From assembly GCA_963578605.1 (NCBI GenBank), contig CAUZEA010000060.1, forward strand, positions 1 to 34,708: DNA of 34,708 bases, written 5' to 3'. The notes beneath the pieces are model-generated. The model saw nothing but the letters and a program-made list of their open reading frames with translations. It was not told the origin of the DNA and searched no databases. This DNA is from JAKVCB01 sp963578605 (lineage in GTDB: Bacteria; Planctomycetota; Planctomycetia; Pirellulales; Lacipirellulaceae). Position numbers and translations under genes: made by a program. Shown here piece by piece: positions 1 through 9,046 of this stretch. How positions within the stretch are numbered: the stretch's first letter is position 1; every line of letters begins with the position of its first letter.

Positions 1-298
1 TGCGTCGATAGTACGGCAAGAACACGAACGCGAGCAAAATGAGGCAAATAATCGCCCCCCATTCGAGCGTGCTGACAGCAATCCCATAACGATAAGCATC
101 GCCGGCTAAAGCCACTAACGACCCGCTCGAAATATTCGAAGCGAAAAGCGAAAGAGCGATTGCGTACCAGGGTAAACTCCGCCCGGCCAGAAAAAAGTCC
201 TTGGACGATTCGTCGCGCAAAGACATGTACAGCCCAAACGCAAATACGACCAACAGATAAATCCCAAAAACAATCCAGTCGATCGAGTGTACGGCCAT
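1..298 (-). CDS. Sodium:solute symporter (SSS family), N-terminal part
   Basis: Membrane transporter of the solute:sodium symporter family, which couples Na+ entry to uptake of sugars, amino acids or other solutes; the substrate cannot be read from this fragment. The reverse-strand reading opens with ATG at 298 and runs 99 codons off the window edge. It gives MAVHSIDWIVFGIYLLVVF, a first membrane segment, then the loop DFFLAGRSLPWYAIALS and a second segment with FASNISSGSLVALAG. The F-L-A-G-R-S-L-P-W loop and the S-N-I-S-S-G stretch are characteristic of SSS transporters. A third hydrophobic segment (AIICLILLAFVFLP) lies at the edge. No strong ribosome-binding site precedes the ATG. Family assignment is firm; the missing remainder prevents naming the solute. 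Confidence 0.86.
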   Translation of the reverse strand, partial: MAVHSIDWIVFGIYLLVVFAFGLYMSLRDESSKDFFLAGRSLPWYAIALSLFASNISSGSLVALAGDAYRYGIAVSTLEWGAIICLILLAFVFLPYYRR

Positions 299-829
299 GC
301 GATTTACATTCTAACAGAAGTAATGCGGGTGTTTGGAAATCAGCCTCGTAAGCATGGCGGTTGTGTACCTGGGGACTTCTCGGCGTAATCCCGCAATCGA
401 CAAAAGGTAAAACAGTCCGGTTGTTGACGCCACTCCAGACCACGCAACAGACGTACAACGGGGTGGTTTTGAATCGCCACGCGATGGTAGCTCACCAGTC
501 CGAGCAGGCGGCTGATGGCCGCCGTGGTGATGATGCACGCGGAGGTAAAAGGATAAGGTAAACCCAGGAAATTCGTGACATAAACTCGCAATGTAAGCCC
601 ACGTGTCGTACCTTTGCGGTTTGGAACGGTTGCCTTTTCTGGCAACAGGTGGAACAGGCTCTGGCAAATGGGCCAAACTGATCCTCTGGTGGAGTTTTCC
701 CGTAAAATAAAGAAGAGGGGCCCAGAAAAGTGGTCCTGGGAGTGGTGAAACGCCTTCCTCCGGCTGGGGGGAGCTTGGTCGGTGCAAATCAGGAACGAAC
801 CCTTGAAAACGATTTTTGAAGTCTTGACG
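299..829. other. Intergenic stretch between divergent genes
   Basis: About 530 bases between the divergently transcribed symporter and HExxH gene. Promoters for both should lie here, but I could not identify -35/-10 elements with confidence. A reverse-strand open frame at 340-645 has some hydrophobic stretches, but no recognisable motif, start signal or family resemblance, so it is not called a gene. No RNA gene or strong hairpin was seen. Confidence 0.5.
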
Positions 830-2221
830 ATGTCTGCCGTGCACGGTCGCAGGTTGACCTGGTTTGCAGCCAGCGTGCACGTCGATCGCTACTGCGTCGC
901 CGGTCGTGGCTTGCGTTGGTCGCTTGTCGGTCTTCTGGCAGTCATGTGCCTGTCGGCGGGTGATTTCGTTTGGTGTGATGAGACATCTGGTGTGGTGGCC
1001 GCCGAAGGACCGAAAGGCAACCAACTTGAGCAACAGGTTGGCAAAACGGTCACGGTTTATCTGCGTTCAGGTCGCCATTGGGAGGATGCCGAACTGGTTC
1101 GAATTGATCGTCACGGCCAAACCAACGAGATCCTTCGTCTAAGACTACGACTGGCCGATGACACAAAAAAAACCCTGGGCATCCAGGCAGTCGAGCGCGT
1201 GGAAGCCGCCGGAGGGCCAGTCTACGAGGCCCCCAGTTCCCAACCAACTGCCGAGGCAGCGACTCCCGGGGACGGAAAAAAATCGAGATCAAGACGGCAG
1301 CGACGTGCCCGGCGCCCGGCGCCACTGACTCCCGAGCAGTTGCGGGCACAACAAGAAGAACAACGCCGATGGTTGGGTCGCCTGCGGGCTCGTGGAATCC
1401 AACCGTGGAAATCTGAATCTAAAGGTGAACACCAGGCGGCACTCCAACGGTATCACAAAATGATCCAGCAGGTGTCACAGACGTTCCCCAATGTTCAGCT
1501 GTACGAGACCCAATACTTCCTGTTTTGCTCAAACATGCCGGCGGCGGAGGCCACTTCCTACGCACAGGTTTTAGATTCGATGTTCGACTGGATGTGCGAG
1601 ATTTACGGGGTTGCCCCGGGCACACCCGTTTGGCTGGGCAAAGCACCCGTCTTTGCGTTCAACACGCAGATGGAGTTTCAAGCATTCGAGCGGCAGTTTT
1701 ATCAAGCCAATATTGGCGCGGCCAGTGCCGGGCTCTGTCACTCAAGTTCTCGAGGGGATGTTGTGATTTCCTGCTACCGCCGTGACAATCCGGATGATTT
1801 CGGACACATGCTGGTCCATGAGACAAGTCACGGGTTCATTCACCGTTACAAAACCAAGGTCTCGTTGCCAACATGGGTGAATGAAGGGATGGCAGAGTTT
1901 ATTGGTGCCAAAATGGTACCCCGCAGCAACGCGATCAAGAACAAAGAGACCGTCGCACTGGCCAGGCTGAAAGAGCAAGGTAACTTGGGACAAGGATTCT
2001 TTAACCCCAGCCAGCGATTGAAACCGTGGCAATATGGGGTTGCATCGAGTATGGCGAGTTTCATGATCACGTCGCATGAAGAAAACTACGTGCAATTCAT
2101 CGAAGCCCTCAAGGAAGGTATGCCTTGGGAAGAGGCGCTGTCCCGCACCTATGGTGTTTCCCCACAAGAGTTGGTGGCCAAATATGGGATGTGGTTTGGC
2201 GTTCCCAACTTGACACCCTGA
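830..2221 (+). CDS. Exported HExxH (gluzincin-like) putative metallopeptidase
   Basis: Probable exported zinc metallopeptidase-like protein of 463 residues. Residues 330-334 read HETSH, an HExxH zinc motif, and WVNEGMAEF follows about 20 residues later with the glutamate expected of a gluzincin third ligand. The arrangement resembles planctomycete DUF1570-like proteins; substrate unknown. A hydrophobic stretch near residues 29-46 (SLVGLLAVMCLSAG) suggests a signal peptide or membrane anchor. Next come a short beta-rich region (VTVYLRSGRHWEDAELVRI), a highly basic Arg/Lys/Pro-rich linker (residues about 145-165) and the catalytic-like domain. I chose the ATG at 830 because the in-frame ATG at 782 would place 16 more residues before an already long leader; neither has a clear Shine-Dalgarno sequence. 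It stands alone, with no operon partner. Confidence 0.72.
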   Translation: MSAVHGRRLTWFAASVHVDRYCVAGRGLRWSLVGLLAVMCLSAGDFVWCDETSGVVAAEGPKGNQLEQQVGKTVTVYLRSGRHWEDAELVRIDRHGQTNEILRLRLRLADDTKKTLGIQAVERVEAAGGPVYEAPSSQPTAEAATPGDGKKSRSRRQRRARRPAPLTPEQLRAQQEEQRRWLGRLRARGIQPWKSESKGEHQAALQRYHKMIQQVSQTFPNVQLYETQYFLFCSNMPAAEATSYAQVLDSMFDWMCEIYGVAPGTPVWLGKAPVFAFNTQMEFQAFERQFYQANIGAASAGLCHSSSRGDVVISCYRRDNPDDFGHMLVHETSHGFIHRYKTKVSLPTWVNEGMAEFIGAKMVPRSNAIKNKETVALARLKEQGNLGQGFFNPSQRLKPWQYGVASSMASFMITSHEENYVQFIEALKEGMPWEEALSRTYGVSPQELVAKYGMWFGVPNLTP

Positions 2222-2324
2222 TTGCCGGGATGGCCCGACAAGTGGTTCCACCGGATGGGGCTCCCTTGCATGGTGACGAACCCATCGGGTTGGTGTACGT
2301 TGAGGAGCGCATCGCAGGCTGTAC

Positions 2325-2364
2325 CTGGTTTGTCTGGTTTGTCTGGTTTGTCTGGTTTGTCTGG
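2325..2364. repeat. Tandem 9-bp repeat, about 4.4 copies
   Basis: Four perfect head-to-tail copies of CTGGTTTGT (2325-2333, 2334-2342, 2343-2351, 2352-2360) plus a partial CTGG. The array lies in the gap between the HExxH gene and the Gfo/Idh/MocA gene, ending 80 bases before the latter's start codon. Such arrays change copy number by slippage. Here it could alter spacing in the leader or promoter of the downstream gene, but no promoter is identified. Confidence 0.95.
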
Positions 2365-2444
2365 CAACATTCTGTTTTCTTAATCTTATCGCGGCCAGCT
2401 GGAATGGTGCCGTGTGGCACCAAGCCTGTATTGGGGGAAATCCT

Positions 2445-3551
2445 ATGCAATTCAAAGTCGGTATACTCGGCGCCACCGGCTACATCGGCACTCCTTACCG
2501 GAGTGAAATTCGCGGCGCAGTACAGGACGCAACGATCATTGCCCTTTGTGCCCGGCGAAAAGCGCCTCTCGAACAAGCCGGTCGGGAAGATGGTGCCTTG
2601 CTCGTAACAACAGAGTGGCGAGAGGTTGTCGAGCACCCGGAGGTGAACCTGGTTCTGGTGGCAACTCCCGATCTTTTCCATCACGAGGCTGTGTTGGCGG
2701 CAGCAGCAGCTGGAAAACACATGATTTGCGAGAAACCACTGGGGATGAACGTGACCGAAGCCGAAGCCATGTGGGACGTTTATCGTGATTCGGGGTTGGC
2801 CAGCTTCGTCCCCTTTTGGACACGTTATCTACCCTGTTTTGCCAGGGCCCGCGAGATAGTCCAAGCTGGAGATCTCGGCACGATCAAGAGTGTGATTTAC
2901 CGTTGGTTCAATCCGCGTCCAGCAGCCATACCGTTCACATGGCGCGACGATGCCTCGGTGTCGTCGGCCGGCAGTATCGCAGATGTGGGATCCCATGCCT
3001 ACGACACGATGTGCTGGATACTCGACCAGGAGGCAATCCGTGTGCTTGCCCATGCCACGGTACTTACCCAGGCGAAGCCGGACCTGGGCGAAGTGAATCT
3101 GACAGAAGCGTTAGAGTGGGGGAGCGGGCATGAATTGAAAAATGCCTCGACGACTCGCGTGGCCAGCGCGAATGACTATGCGTCGATTGCCTTTGAGCTT
3201 AACGCAGGGACCGTCGGCACACTTGTTCTCTCACACGCGAATTATATTCGCAAAGGACTGTCGCCTGACTTGGAATTGCACGGCAGCGAGGGCTCGCTGG
3301 CGGTCGATCGAATAACCGGATCGCTCACTTTGGTGCGCCCCGAGGCAGCCCCAGAATTACTGGTAACGCTTCCGGTTGACAAACCACCAAACCGTTTTAA
3401 AGAATTTGTTTTTCCGGCGCTGCGATCTCAACTGGAAAGCGGGACGGTTGACCATCCGCATCTTGCCGATGGAGTCAAGGTGCAACGATTCACTGAGGCT
3501 GCCGCCTTGTCTGCTGAAAGAGGTACCTGGGTCCAACTCGCGGAACTCTGA
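2445..3551 (+). CDS. Gfo/Idh/MocA family NAD(P)-dependent oxidoreductase
   Basis: Cytoplasmic nucleotide-dependent oxidoreductase of the Gfo/Idh/MocA family, 368 residues, a usual family length; members typically oxidise or reduce sugars, inositols or their derivatives. The Rossmann fold opens with VGILGATGYIG (residues 5-15). The dinucleotide-fold signature continues with LVLVATPDLFH (69-79), and the family's EKP motif is ICEKPLG (94-100), whose lysine usually contacts cofactor and substrate. The C-terminal half has DVGSHAYDTMCW, matching the G-x-H-x-x-D active-site pattern. Start at ATG 2445 is supported by a GGGGGAAA sequence 6-7 bases upstream; an in-frame ATG at 2412 would add 11 residues ahead of the Rossmann strand. 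There is no signal peptide, unlike the paralogue at 6089-7411. Exact substrate unknown. Confidence 0.9.
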   Translation: MQFKVGILGATGYIGTPYRSEIRGAVQDATIIALCARRKAPLEQAGREDGALLVTTEWREVVEHPEVNLVLVATPDLFHHEAVLAAAAAGKHMICEKPLGMNVTEAEAMWDVYRDSGLASFVPFWTRYLPCFARAREIVQAGDLGTIKSVIYRWFNPRPAAIPFTWRDDASVSSAGSIADVGSHAYDTMCWILDQEAIRVLAHATVLTQAKPDLGEVNLTEALEWGSGHELKNASTTRVASANDYASIAFELNAGTVGTLVLSHANYIRKGLSPDLELHGSEGSLAVDRITGSLTLVRPEAAPELLVTLPVDKPPNRFKEFVFPALRSQLESGTVDHPHLADGVKVQRFTEAAALSAERGTWVQLAEL

Positions 3552-3574
3552 AAAAATGTGGTCAGCACATTTTT
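3552..3574. terminator. Bidirectional hairpin terminator between convergent genes
   Basis: Perfect 9-bp inverted repeat AAAAATGTG / CACATTTTT with loop GTCAG. It begins immediately after the stop codon of the oxidoreductase (TGA ends at 3551) and ends 13 bases before the stop of the convergent metallohydrolase. The arm ends are T-rich on both strands, so it can serve both genes. Confidence 0.8.
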
Positions 3575-3587
3575 GAGAGGGCTGTGA

Positions 3588-5972
3588 TCAGTCAGCAACG
3601 CTACCGGCCAGGACGTTGTCATACACATCGCGGGCTTGATTGTAGGCGGCCTCAGCCGCGGGCAGCTCCGCTTCGCGAATCTGACCTTTCTTGGCTTCCC
3701 AGCACACATCGACTGCCTCCCGACACCACTGGGCACTCCGGCGGCTGGCAAGGATCGGTTTTCCGCCCACTTCCACAAAAATCGGATTGGTGTGGACCGA
3801 CGGCAAGATCCGCACAGCGATCCAACTTGAATGGTCGATCTCTACATCAAAATCGAGTGTTTGTGTTAAACCATCCGCCTCAATCTCCTGGCGTGCCACC
3901 GGAAACCCATTGACGATAACTTCAACCGGCACACGGCGCGAGTCGCCAATCCGGCAACGCTCAATGTGCCAATAAGGTTTGTGATCGAGCCGCTGGGAGC
4001 GGATCTCCTCGGTCTCTGCGTTTGGCTGCGCAGCCAACAACGCCGCAACCTCAAACTGAACGTGCACCCGGGCCGGCTCAGCGAGGTTTAGCTGGCTGAT
4101 CTCTTCATTACTGCCAGGTTCCCCGACGGCTACATCATTGACTTGGAAGTCAAAAATATGGCTGCGGCCATCACCGCAGTAGCTGCGTCCATTCAGGAGA
4201 CCCAAAATCCAATTGTCGAAAGTCAACGTCTGGTCGGCGGGTAGTTTGACGTAAATTCGTCCCAGTCCTACTTTGTCGCCATAGATGCAGGGGAAATCGG
4301 TTTCGCCACTGATCCGGGCGCGCATCCCGCAGTTGAGCGTGTGGTACCAGACGTTCAGTTCCCAGATGGCCGGGGTATCGACGGCTGAGATGAAATGACA
4401 CATATCGTGGGCAACCGTCACGATAAACTCGTTGGCGCCAATCCCATCGAACGGGGGCATCGCGTAATCGGGCAGCGTATCGGCATCCTCCCCTTTCTTG
4501 TTTTCCACCCGTCGACGGTCGCCCTTGTTGCTCTGGGTATCGTGGCTATCGTAATCGGGGAGCGCAAGTCCCCAGCCGCTATGACTGTACCCGACGACCC
4601 CACCCTGGTCTTTTCCCCATTTCAAGACAGGAAGTGTCCAACTGGGCCACTCCTCGAGGAGCGTTGTGCCCGGGTAATCGTCTTCGGTCAACCGCAACAA
4701 ACAGAGATGGCCAGCATGGGACGAAGGAAACCCGCTGACTTCCACGTCGTACCGCATGACGTAGTTCCCTTGGGACAACTCGGAAGTCTTGCCTTCGAAG
4801 AACTGTTTTTGCGAATACCAGCATGGCCCCCAGGTCAGCACACAGCCGACGTTCAGGTCTTCGCCCAGAATGTGGCGCATCATATCTTGAGGCCCAACTC
4901 CTTCAGTCGGGCTGTCGTAATGCGCGCAGCCAGCGGCATGGATGTGGTGGTCCCCGGAGTACCACTGGCGACTGGCCGGATGTGTCCAGCGCTCGAGTTG
5001 AAATTCCTCGCGATGCGATTTTCCAGGCTCAACCTCAAACGTTCTGGTTTCGCTCAGGTATTCGGGACCACGTGAGACGGTAACACTGTATTGGCCGGGC
5101 GGCAACGTGATCGTTTCGCCGTCCTCCCGATAAACCTGGTTGTGAAAAAAGAAATCGGGTGCCTGGCGGCGTGCGGGGTTCGGGTAGACCCGGTCCAACG
5201 CATCGCGCACGGTAAAGGCAGCCATGGTGGGCTGCCCGTCGACATCCCGCACCCGCAACGCAACCTCGGTCGACGGCTCGCACTCGAACAAAATGGGCAC
5301 ACTGTTCCGAAAACCAATATCCTGGGTTCCCTGTCCCACGTTGAACGCGAGTTCTGCCTCGCGGTGCCCCTTGTCACGGCTAAACAATTGAATAATCCGG
5401 TATTCCAGCGCCAAACCCGACAATTTGGGTTTAAGTGGTTGCTTGTCAAACATGGCAAGTTCCAGGAACCGTTGGCGCGCTTCGGCAGGCGTCACCAGTT
5501 GCTCGTCGGCCTGTGGACGTTGGCGTGCGCCTTTCCCCCTCATGTAAACCGGCTCCGCCTGGGGACTTTCGGCCTTCAAAACAGGGGTGATACCTGCCTC
5601 GTTGTGAACCTTGACGAGAAAGGTACGCCACCCCTGTTGGGCAAGTATTTTTGGCGCCGAGCCCTCGGCTACTTTCACACGGCTTTCGGCGTTGATGTGA
5701 ACTCCTACCAGGCAGTAGCGGTCCAAAACCTCCTGGATTCCACGAACCACCGCTTTGTCATCCGCGTTCGCCATGACCGCTCGCAGGTTTTCTGCGTCCT
5801 GCTTGCCTAACGGTGACCCGGTGTAATCGAGTGCCTGCACAACCCTCTCGGTGGCAGCAACCAACGGTTGCACATCGACGTTGTCAACGTAGGCCAGCTG
5901 CTGGGCTGGGACAGTTGCCAGCGGCAAGACTCCTAACGCAATCACCAAAGATAACGGGACGTTTTTTAGCAT
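3588..5972 (-). CDS. Exported CehA/McbA-like metallohydrolase domain protein
   Basis: Exported protein of 794 residues with a PHP-like metallohydrolase domain of the CehA/McbA type. The signal peptide is clear: MLKNVPLSLVIALGVLPLATVPAQQ, probably cut after A-Q or nearby. Residues about 25-210 are an uncharacterised helical region. Residues about 225-330 look like a beta-sandwich, carboxypeptidase-regulatory-like segment ending in TITLPPGQYSVTVSRGPEY. The catalytic domain begins WYSGDHHIHAAG, with H342, H343 and H345 as likely metal ligands. The C-terminal portion has beta-rich sequence and LNVWYHTLNCG. I chose the ATG at 5972 over one 48 codons upstream because it starts exactly at the signal peptide. 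The next gene upstream on the same strand is an exported Gfo/Idh/MocA oxidoreductase, 116 bases away, so the two may be co-transcribed. Substrate unknown. Confidence 0.82.
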   Translation of the reverse strand: MLKNVPLSLVIALGVLPLATVPAQQLAYVDNVDVQPLVAATERVVQALDYTGSPLGKQDAENLRAVMANADDKAVVRGIQEVLDRYCLVGVHINAESRVKVAEGSAPKILAQQGWRTFLVKVHNEAGITPVLKAESPQAEPVYMRGKGARQRPQADEQLVTPAEARQRFLELAMFDKQPLKPKLSGLALEYRIIQLFSRDKGHREAELAFNVGQGTQDIGFRNSVPILFECEPSTEVALRVRDVDGQPTMAAFTVRDALDRVYPNPARRQAPDFFFHNQVYREDGETITLPPGQYSVTVSRGPEYLSETRTFEVEPGKSHREEFQLERWTHPASRQWYSGDHHIHAAGCAHYDSPTEGVGPQDMMRHILGEDLNVGCVLTWGPCWYSQKQFFEGKTSELSQGNYVMRYDVEVSGFPSSHAGHLCLLRLTEDDYPGTTLLEEWPSWTLPVLKWGKDQGGVVGYSHSGWGLALPDYDSHDTQSNKGDRRRVENKKGEDADTLPDYAMPPFDGIGANEFIVTVAHDMCHFISAVDTPAIWELNVWYHTLNCGMRARISGETDFPCIYGDKVGLGRIYVKLPADQTLTFDNWILGLLNGRSYCGDGRSHIFDFQVNDVAVGEPGSNEEISQLNLAEPARVHVQFEVAALLAAQPNAETEEIRSQRLDHKPYWHIERCRIGDSRRVPVEVIVNGFPVARQEIEADGLTQTLDFDVEIDHSSWIAVRILPSVHTNPIFVEVGGKPILASRRSAQWCREAVDVCWEAKKGQIREAELPAAEAAYNQARDVYDNVLAGSVAD

Positions 5973-6088
5973 AGTGCTTCCACACCTGGTACGAGTGTTA
6001 TCGTGAAATAAAAAGGATGAGTCCTGCATGTGGCGAATTGCAATGGGTGCCGTGGCTGTCCAACAAGAGACCAGTGGCACGAATTTGT

Positions 6089-7411
6089 TTAACCGACCCC
6101 TCGGGGTACCGCCCAATGTTCGCGATAGGTGCGGCTTACCAGCTCGTTGGCCTCGGGATCATTCAGAATCTGCTCGGTGGCGGGATCGAACTGGAGACCG
6201 CGTCCCAGCAGGGTGGCCAGGTTGCCCAAATGACAAAGGCTGCTTGTCAGGTGTCCGATTTCAATATCTGCATTGGGCCGCCGCTCGTTCCGGATCGATT
6301 CGATAAAGTCGGCCACATGGGCATCGCCATCTTGCGCAACGGGTTTCACCGGGACTGCGGTGTGCTTGTTGCCCGGCTCCAAAACCTGAATTTTTCCCCG
6401 GCGGCTTAAAAACATCCGGCCATCGGTTCCATAAAACTCCACGCCGCTGTCGACGTTATAGACAGAAGGATAGTTCGTGGACCAAAGACGCTGTTCGTAG
6501 ATCAGCATCCGTTGGTTGCCGGGTTTGCCGTCTCCGGGATACTCGAAGCAGACCTGCTGGGTATCGGGGAATTCCTGGTCATCATCAAAAAAGTACTTGC
6601 CGCCGGCCGCGCTGACCTTGGTGGGGTGCGTCTCCACACCAAGGCCCCAGCGACCATAATCCAAGTCATGCACACCGTCGTTGCCCATGTCGCCGGTACC
6701 AAAATCAGTCCACCAATGCCAGTGACCATGAAGCAGGTTATCGTGATAGGTGCGTATGGGGGCCGGACCCACCCATAAATCAAAATCAATTTCGGGGGGC
6801 ACAGGCACAATTTTACCGTGGCCAATGTCACCTCGTTTTTGCACATTCCAGACCCGTGCGATCAACACGTTGCCAATGATCCCCTCGTGCAGTAATTGTG
6901 TGGCTTCCTGCATCATCGAGGTGCTGCGAACTTGGGTGCCATGTTGGACCACTCGATTATTGCGGCGGGCTGCCTCGACCAGTAATCGTCCTTCACGAAT
7001 GTTGTGCGAACAGGGTTTCTCGACGTAAACGTGCTTGCCAGCGTCACACGCCAGGATGGCCGCCGGGGCGTGCCAATGGTCGGGAGTTGCGATGAGGACC
7101 GCGTCGACCGTTTGGTCGTCGAGAATGCGGCGCATGTCGCTGACTGCATTGGCCGCGTTAATCTTCAACGTCTTCGCGGCCTTGGCCAGTCGCTTTTGAT
7201 CGGGATCACACACGTGGGAAATTTGGACCCCATCCTCCCCGGCCATCAGCTGTGCAACGTGCTGGCCTCGCCCACCCGCACCGATCACGCCAATCCGCAG
7301 ATCCCCAGCCGACGACTCGCTCCCCGCGACCGCAGGAAGGGTCGTTACCAGCGCGGTCGCCACGCCTGTACCGGTCCGCTTGATAAAGTCGCGCCGATCT
7401 GTCGTGTCCAT
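6089..7411 (-). CDS. Exported (Tat-type) Gfo/Idh/MocA family oxidoreductase
   Basis: Nucleotide-binding oxidoreductase of 440 residues in the Gfo/Idh/MocA family, of the large planctomycete group that carries a twin-arginine export signal. The N-terminus is DRRDFIKRTGTG followed by a hydrophobic stretch to about residue 30, matching a Tat leader. Export folded would let it carry its cofactor. The Rossmann motif GVIGAGGRG is at 41-49, ATPDHWH at 108-114 and the EKP motif VEKPCSHNIREG at 130-141. The C-terminal half has VHDLDYGRWGLG and a beta-rich region typical of the bacterial-type C-terminal domain. It sits upstream of the exported metallohydrolase on the same strand. No clear Shine-Dalgarno was seen before ATG 7411. 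Substrate is unknown; sugars released from extracellular glycans are the usual suggestion for the family. Confidence 0.9.
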   Translation of the reverse strand: MDTTDRRDFIKRTGTGVATALVTTLPAVAGSESSAGDLRIGVIGAGGRGQHVAQLMAGEDGVQISHVCDPDQKRLAKAAKTLKINAANAVSDMRRILDDQTVDAVLIATPDHWHAPAAILACDAGKHVYVEKPCSHNIREGRLLVEAARRNNRVVQHGTQVRSTSMMQEATQLLHEGIIGNVLIARVWNVQKRGDIGHGKIVPVPPEIDFDLWVGPAPIRTYHDNLLHGHWHWWTDFGTGDMGNDGVHDLDYGRWGLGVETHPTKVSAAGGKYFFDDDQEFPDTQQVCFEYPGDGKPGNQRMLIYEQRLWSTNYPSVYNVDSGVEFYGTDGRMFLSRRGKIQVLEPGNKHTAVPVKPVAQDGDAHVADFIESIRNERRPNADIEIGHLTSSLCHLGNLATLLGRGLQFDPATEQILNDPEANELVSRTYREHWAVPRGVG

Positions 7412-7479
7412 GTTTCAAATATCTCAATAAAGGATGGGAAATAAGAAACCTACGTGCCTGGGAGATCATCCCGAACCAA

Positions 7480-7510
7480 GCATGCCTTAAAACCGGGCAT
7501 GCCTTAAAAC
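7480..7510. repeat. Pair of 14-bp direct repeats
   Basis: GCATGCCTTAAAAC occurs at 7480-7493 and again at 7497-7510, a 17-bp period. It lies in the 275-base gap upstream of the Tat-type oxidoreductase start (7411, reverse strand), where a promoter or operator for that gene would be. Repeat spacing of 17 bp could place two protein-binding half-sites about 1.6 helical turns apart, but no regulator is known. Confidence 0.85.
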
Positions 7511-7686
7511 TCAGATATGGTGTTTATTAGAAGCCAAGGACGAATTCGTGGCAACCACCTTTGTCCATCTTGCCGTCTTGCCCCCGCCACCCGGTCATTT
7601 CTGGCGTCATGCAATGATTTGGCCGTTTCAAGGTGCAAGGAAACCGTTCCATGATGCGTGCTTGAATCGGCTGGACACAGTCCCTG

Positions 7687-9046
7687 TCATACCGCTGTGG
7701 TAACTTCGGGAACCCAGAGTGGTCGACCTTTCCAATCAAGTACTGTCAGCAGCAGTGATTGAAACAACAATACCACGATCCCGTATGGAAAAAGCCGGTT
7801 CACAGAAAAACAGATGACAAATAACAGTAACGCCGTCGAAGTCGATCCATATTCCAGACACAACCACGTACGCGTAGGACGTCTGGCAAAAATGATGTGC
7901 ACCGCTGCCCACAGAAGGCTGAGCCCGCCAGTCATGAAAGCGAATAAAACTGTTGGTATCCCATACCAGAATCCCATGTGTAAATAAATAAAGCCAGAAA
8001 CAAACACGCGAGTCGACCCTGTCCCAGGATGTTCTAGTTTGGAAGTGGACTCGGTGTGTAGATTTAAGATGTTGTTTTGTAGTTTCAAGAATTTGCGATA
8101 AAAACACCGGGGCGACCGCGTGGGTGAGCGTGAACAACAGCACGATCGCGGCCCCAAGCAAGGGCGGTATTGCCAATGCGGCATCATTAAACATGCCCTT
8201 GTTGTGAAATGAATAGCCGATCGCAGCGGAGCCGTACGTGCCAAGAACTGGCGGGAACGATCGAAAAAACGCGAACACGATTTCCAGCCGGTTCGTTGGT
8301 TGATCCATTGCCCACTGGTCGTCCGGGCCGATCACAAGGTTTGGGGGCAACGCGTCCACGGCAACGAGTTCTTGCGCTTTTTGCGGGTTGTGCAATACCA
8401 GAATGTTCGGATCGTCGACCGGTTTCATCAGCCACGTGCTGAGGTCAATTCTAGTTTTTACTTCTTCTGTTCGTTCCGCATCGCCAAGTCGCAATTTGCA
8501 TCGCCAACGTCTCAGTTGCCGTCCTATCAACGACAACAAGTACTGATTCCGCTGGACACTCTGGCTAAACTTTTCCCATTCCTCAACAACGTGATCATAG
8601 GAAGTGTACCGATCCTGAGTACTGCTCCACACTTTGCTGATTGTTGCCCGGGCAAGTTGCTGATTGTTGCCCGTTCCGTAAGAGTTTTATGTAGCGGTTA
8701 CTGCGCACCGTCAGCGTAGCCACCAACGCGAACATGACTCCCAATCCGAAGAGAACGGGTATTAAGCCGAAAAGATGGTGAGGCTTTCCAATCCCGAAGA
8801 ATATTGCCCCGCTGACGATGGAAATCAAACCAGCCACTAACAAAACCACAAATTCTGTCCCAACCGATCTGGTGAAAGTCCAAAATCGGAGCTGGATTTC
8901 AACGCTGCCGGAAACTTTGCGTGGAGGTCGGAGCTAGTTGTTCCCAGTCGGTCGACTGCAGGAAGCTTGTCGGTTTTGGTTGGTTCAACTGGCCTTGAGC
9001 TTGATTCTCGGACATTGGGTACCGATCGCCCGGAGTTCAGTTTCAA
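7687..9046 (-). pseudogene. Membrane protein gene broken by several frameshifts
   Basis: Remnant of one membrane protein read across several reverse-strand frames. The first piece (9046 down to about 8900) is polar: MKLNSGRSVPNVRESS and onward. A second frame (about 8885-8680) gives two hydrophobic helices, VVLLVAGLISIVSGAIFF and GLIPVLFGLGVMFALVATL, then TVRSNRYIKLL. A third (about 8680-8100) gives the soluble stretch RYTSYDHVVEEWEKFSQS and a helix with PPLLGAAIVLLFTLTHAVAP. A fourth piece (about 8100-7687) gives helices in VSGFIYLHMGFWYGIPTVLF and TALLLFVICFSVNRLFPYG. Each piece looks like natural protein only in its own part, and hydrophobic segments continue sensibly across the frame changes. 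This points to at least three indels in one gene. Family not recognised. A sequencing-error explanation is possible but less likely, because most neighbouring genes are intact. Confidence 0.65.
8634..8673. repeat. 17-bp direct repeat inside the broken gene
   Basis: TTGCTGATTGTTGCCCG occurs at 8634-8650 and 8657-8673, a 23-bp period. It lies at or next to the junction between two reading frames of the broken membrane gene. Removing one 23-bp unit does not by itself restore the frame, so if this was a duplication it is not the only change. Confidence 0.85.

Noticed and set aside
311..1033. Long reverse-strand open frame, with a shorter one at 340-645
   Set aside because: Overlaps the start of the HExxH gene, has His/Pro/Arg-rich shadow-like composition and no motif or ribosome-binding site.
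2109..2720. Reverse-strand open frame across the tandem repeat
   Set aside because: Overlaps two well supported forward genes; the repeat gives an artificial N-Q-T run in this frame.
4395..5810. Two long forward open frames (4395-5075 and 5091-5810)
   Set aside because: Lie entirely inside the reverse-strand metallohydrolase gene, which has signal peptide and motifs; shadow composition.
8634..8673. 23-bp duplication as the sole cause of the frame change in the broken gene
   Set aside because: Deleting one unit does not bring the two natural frames together.
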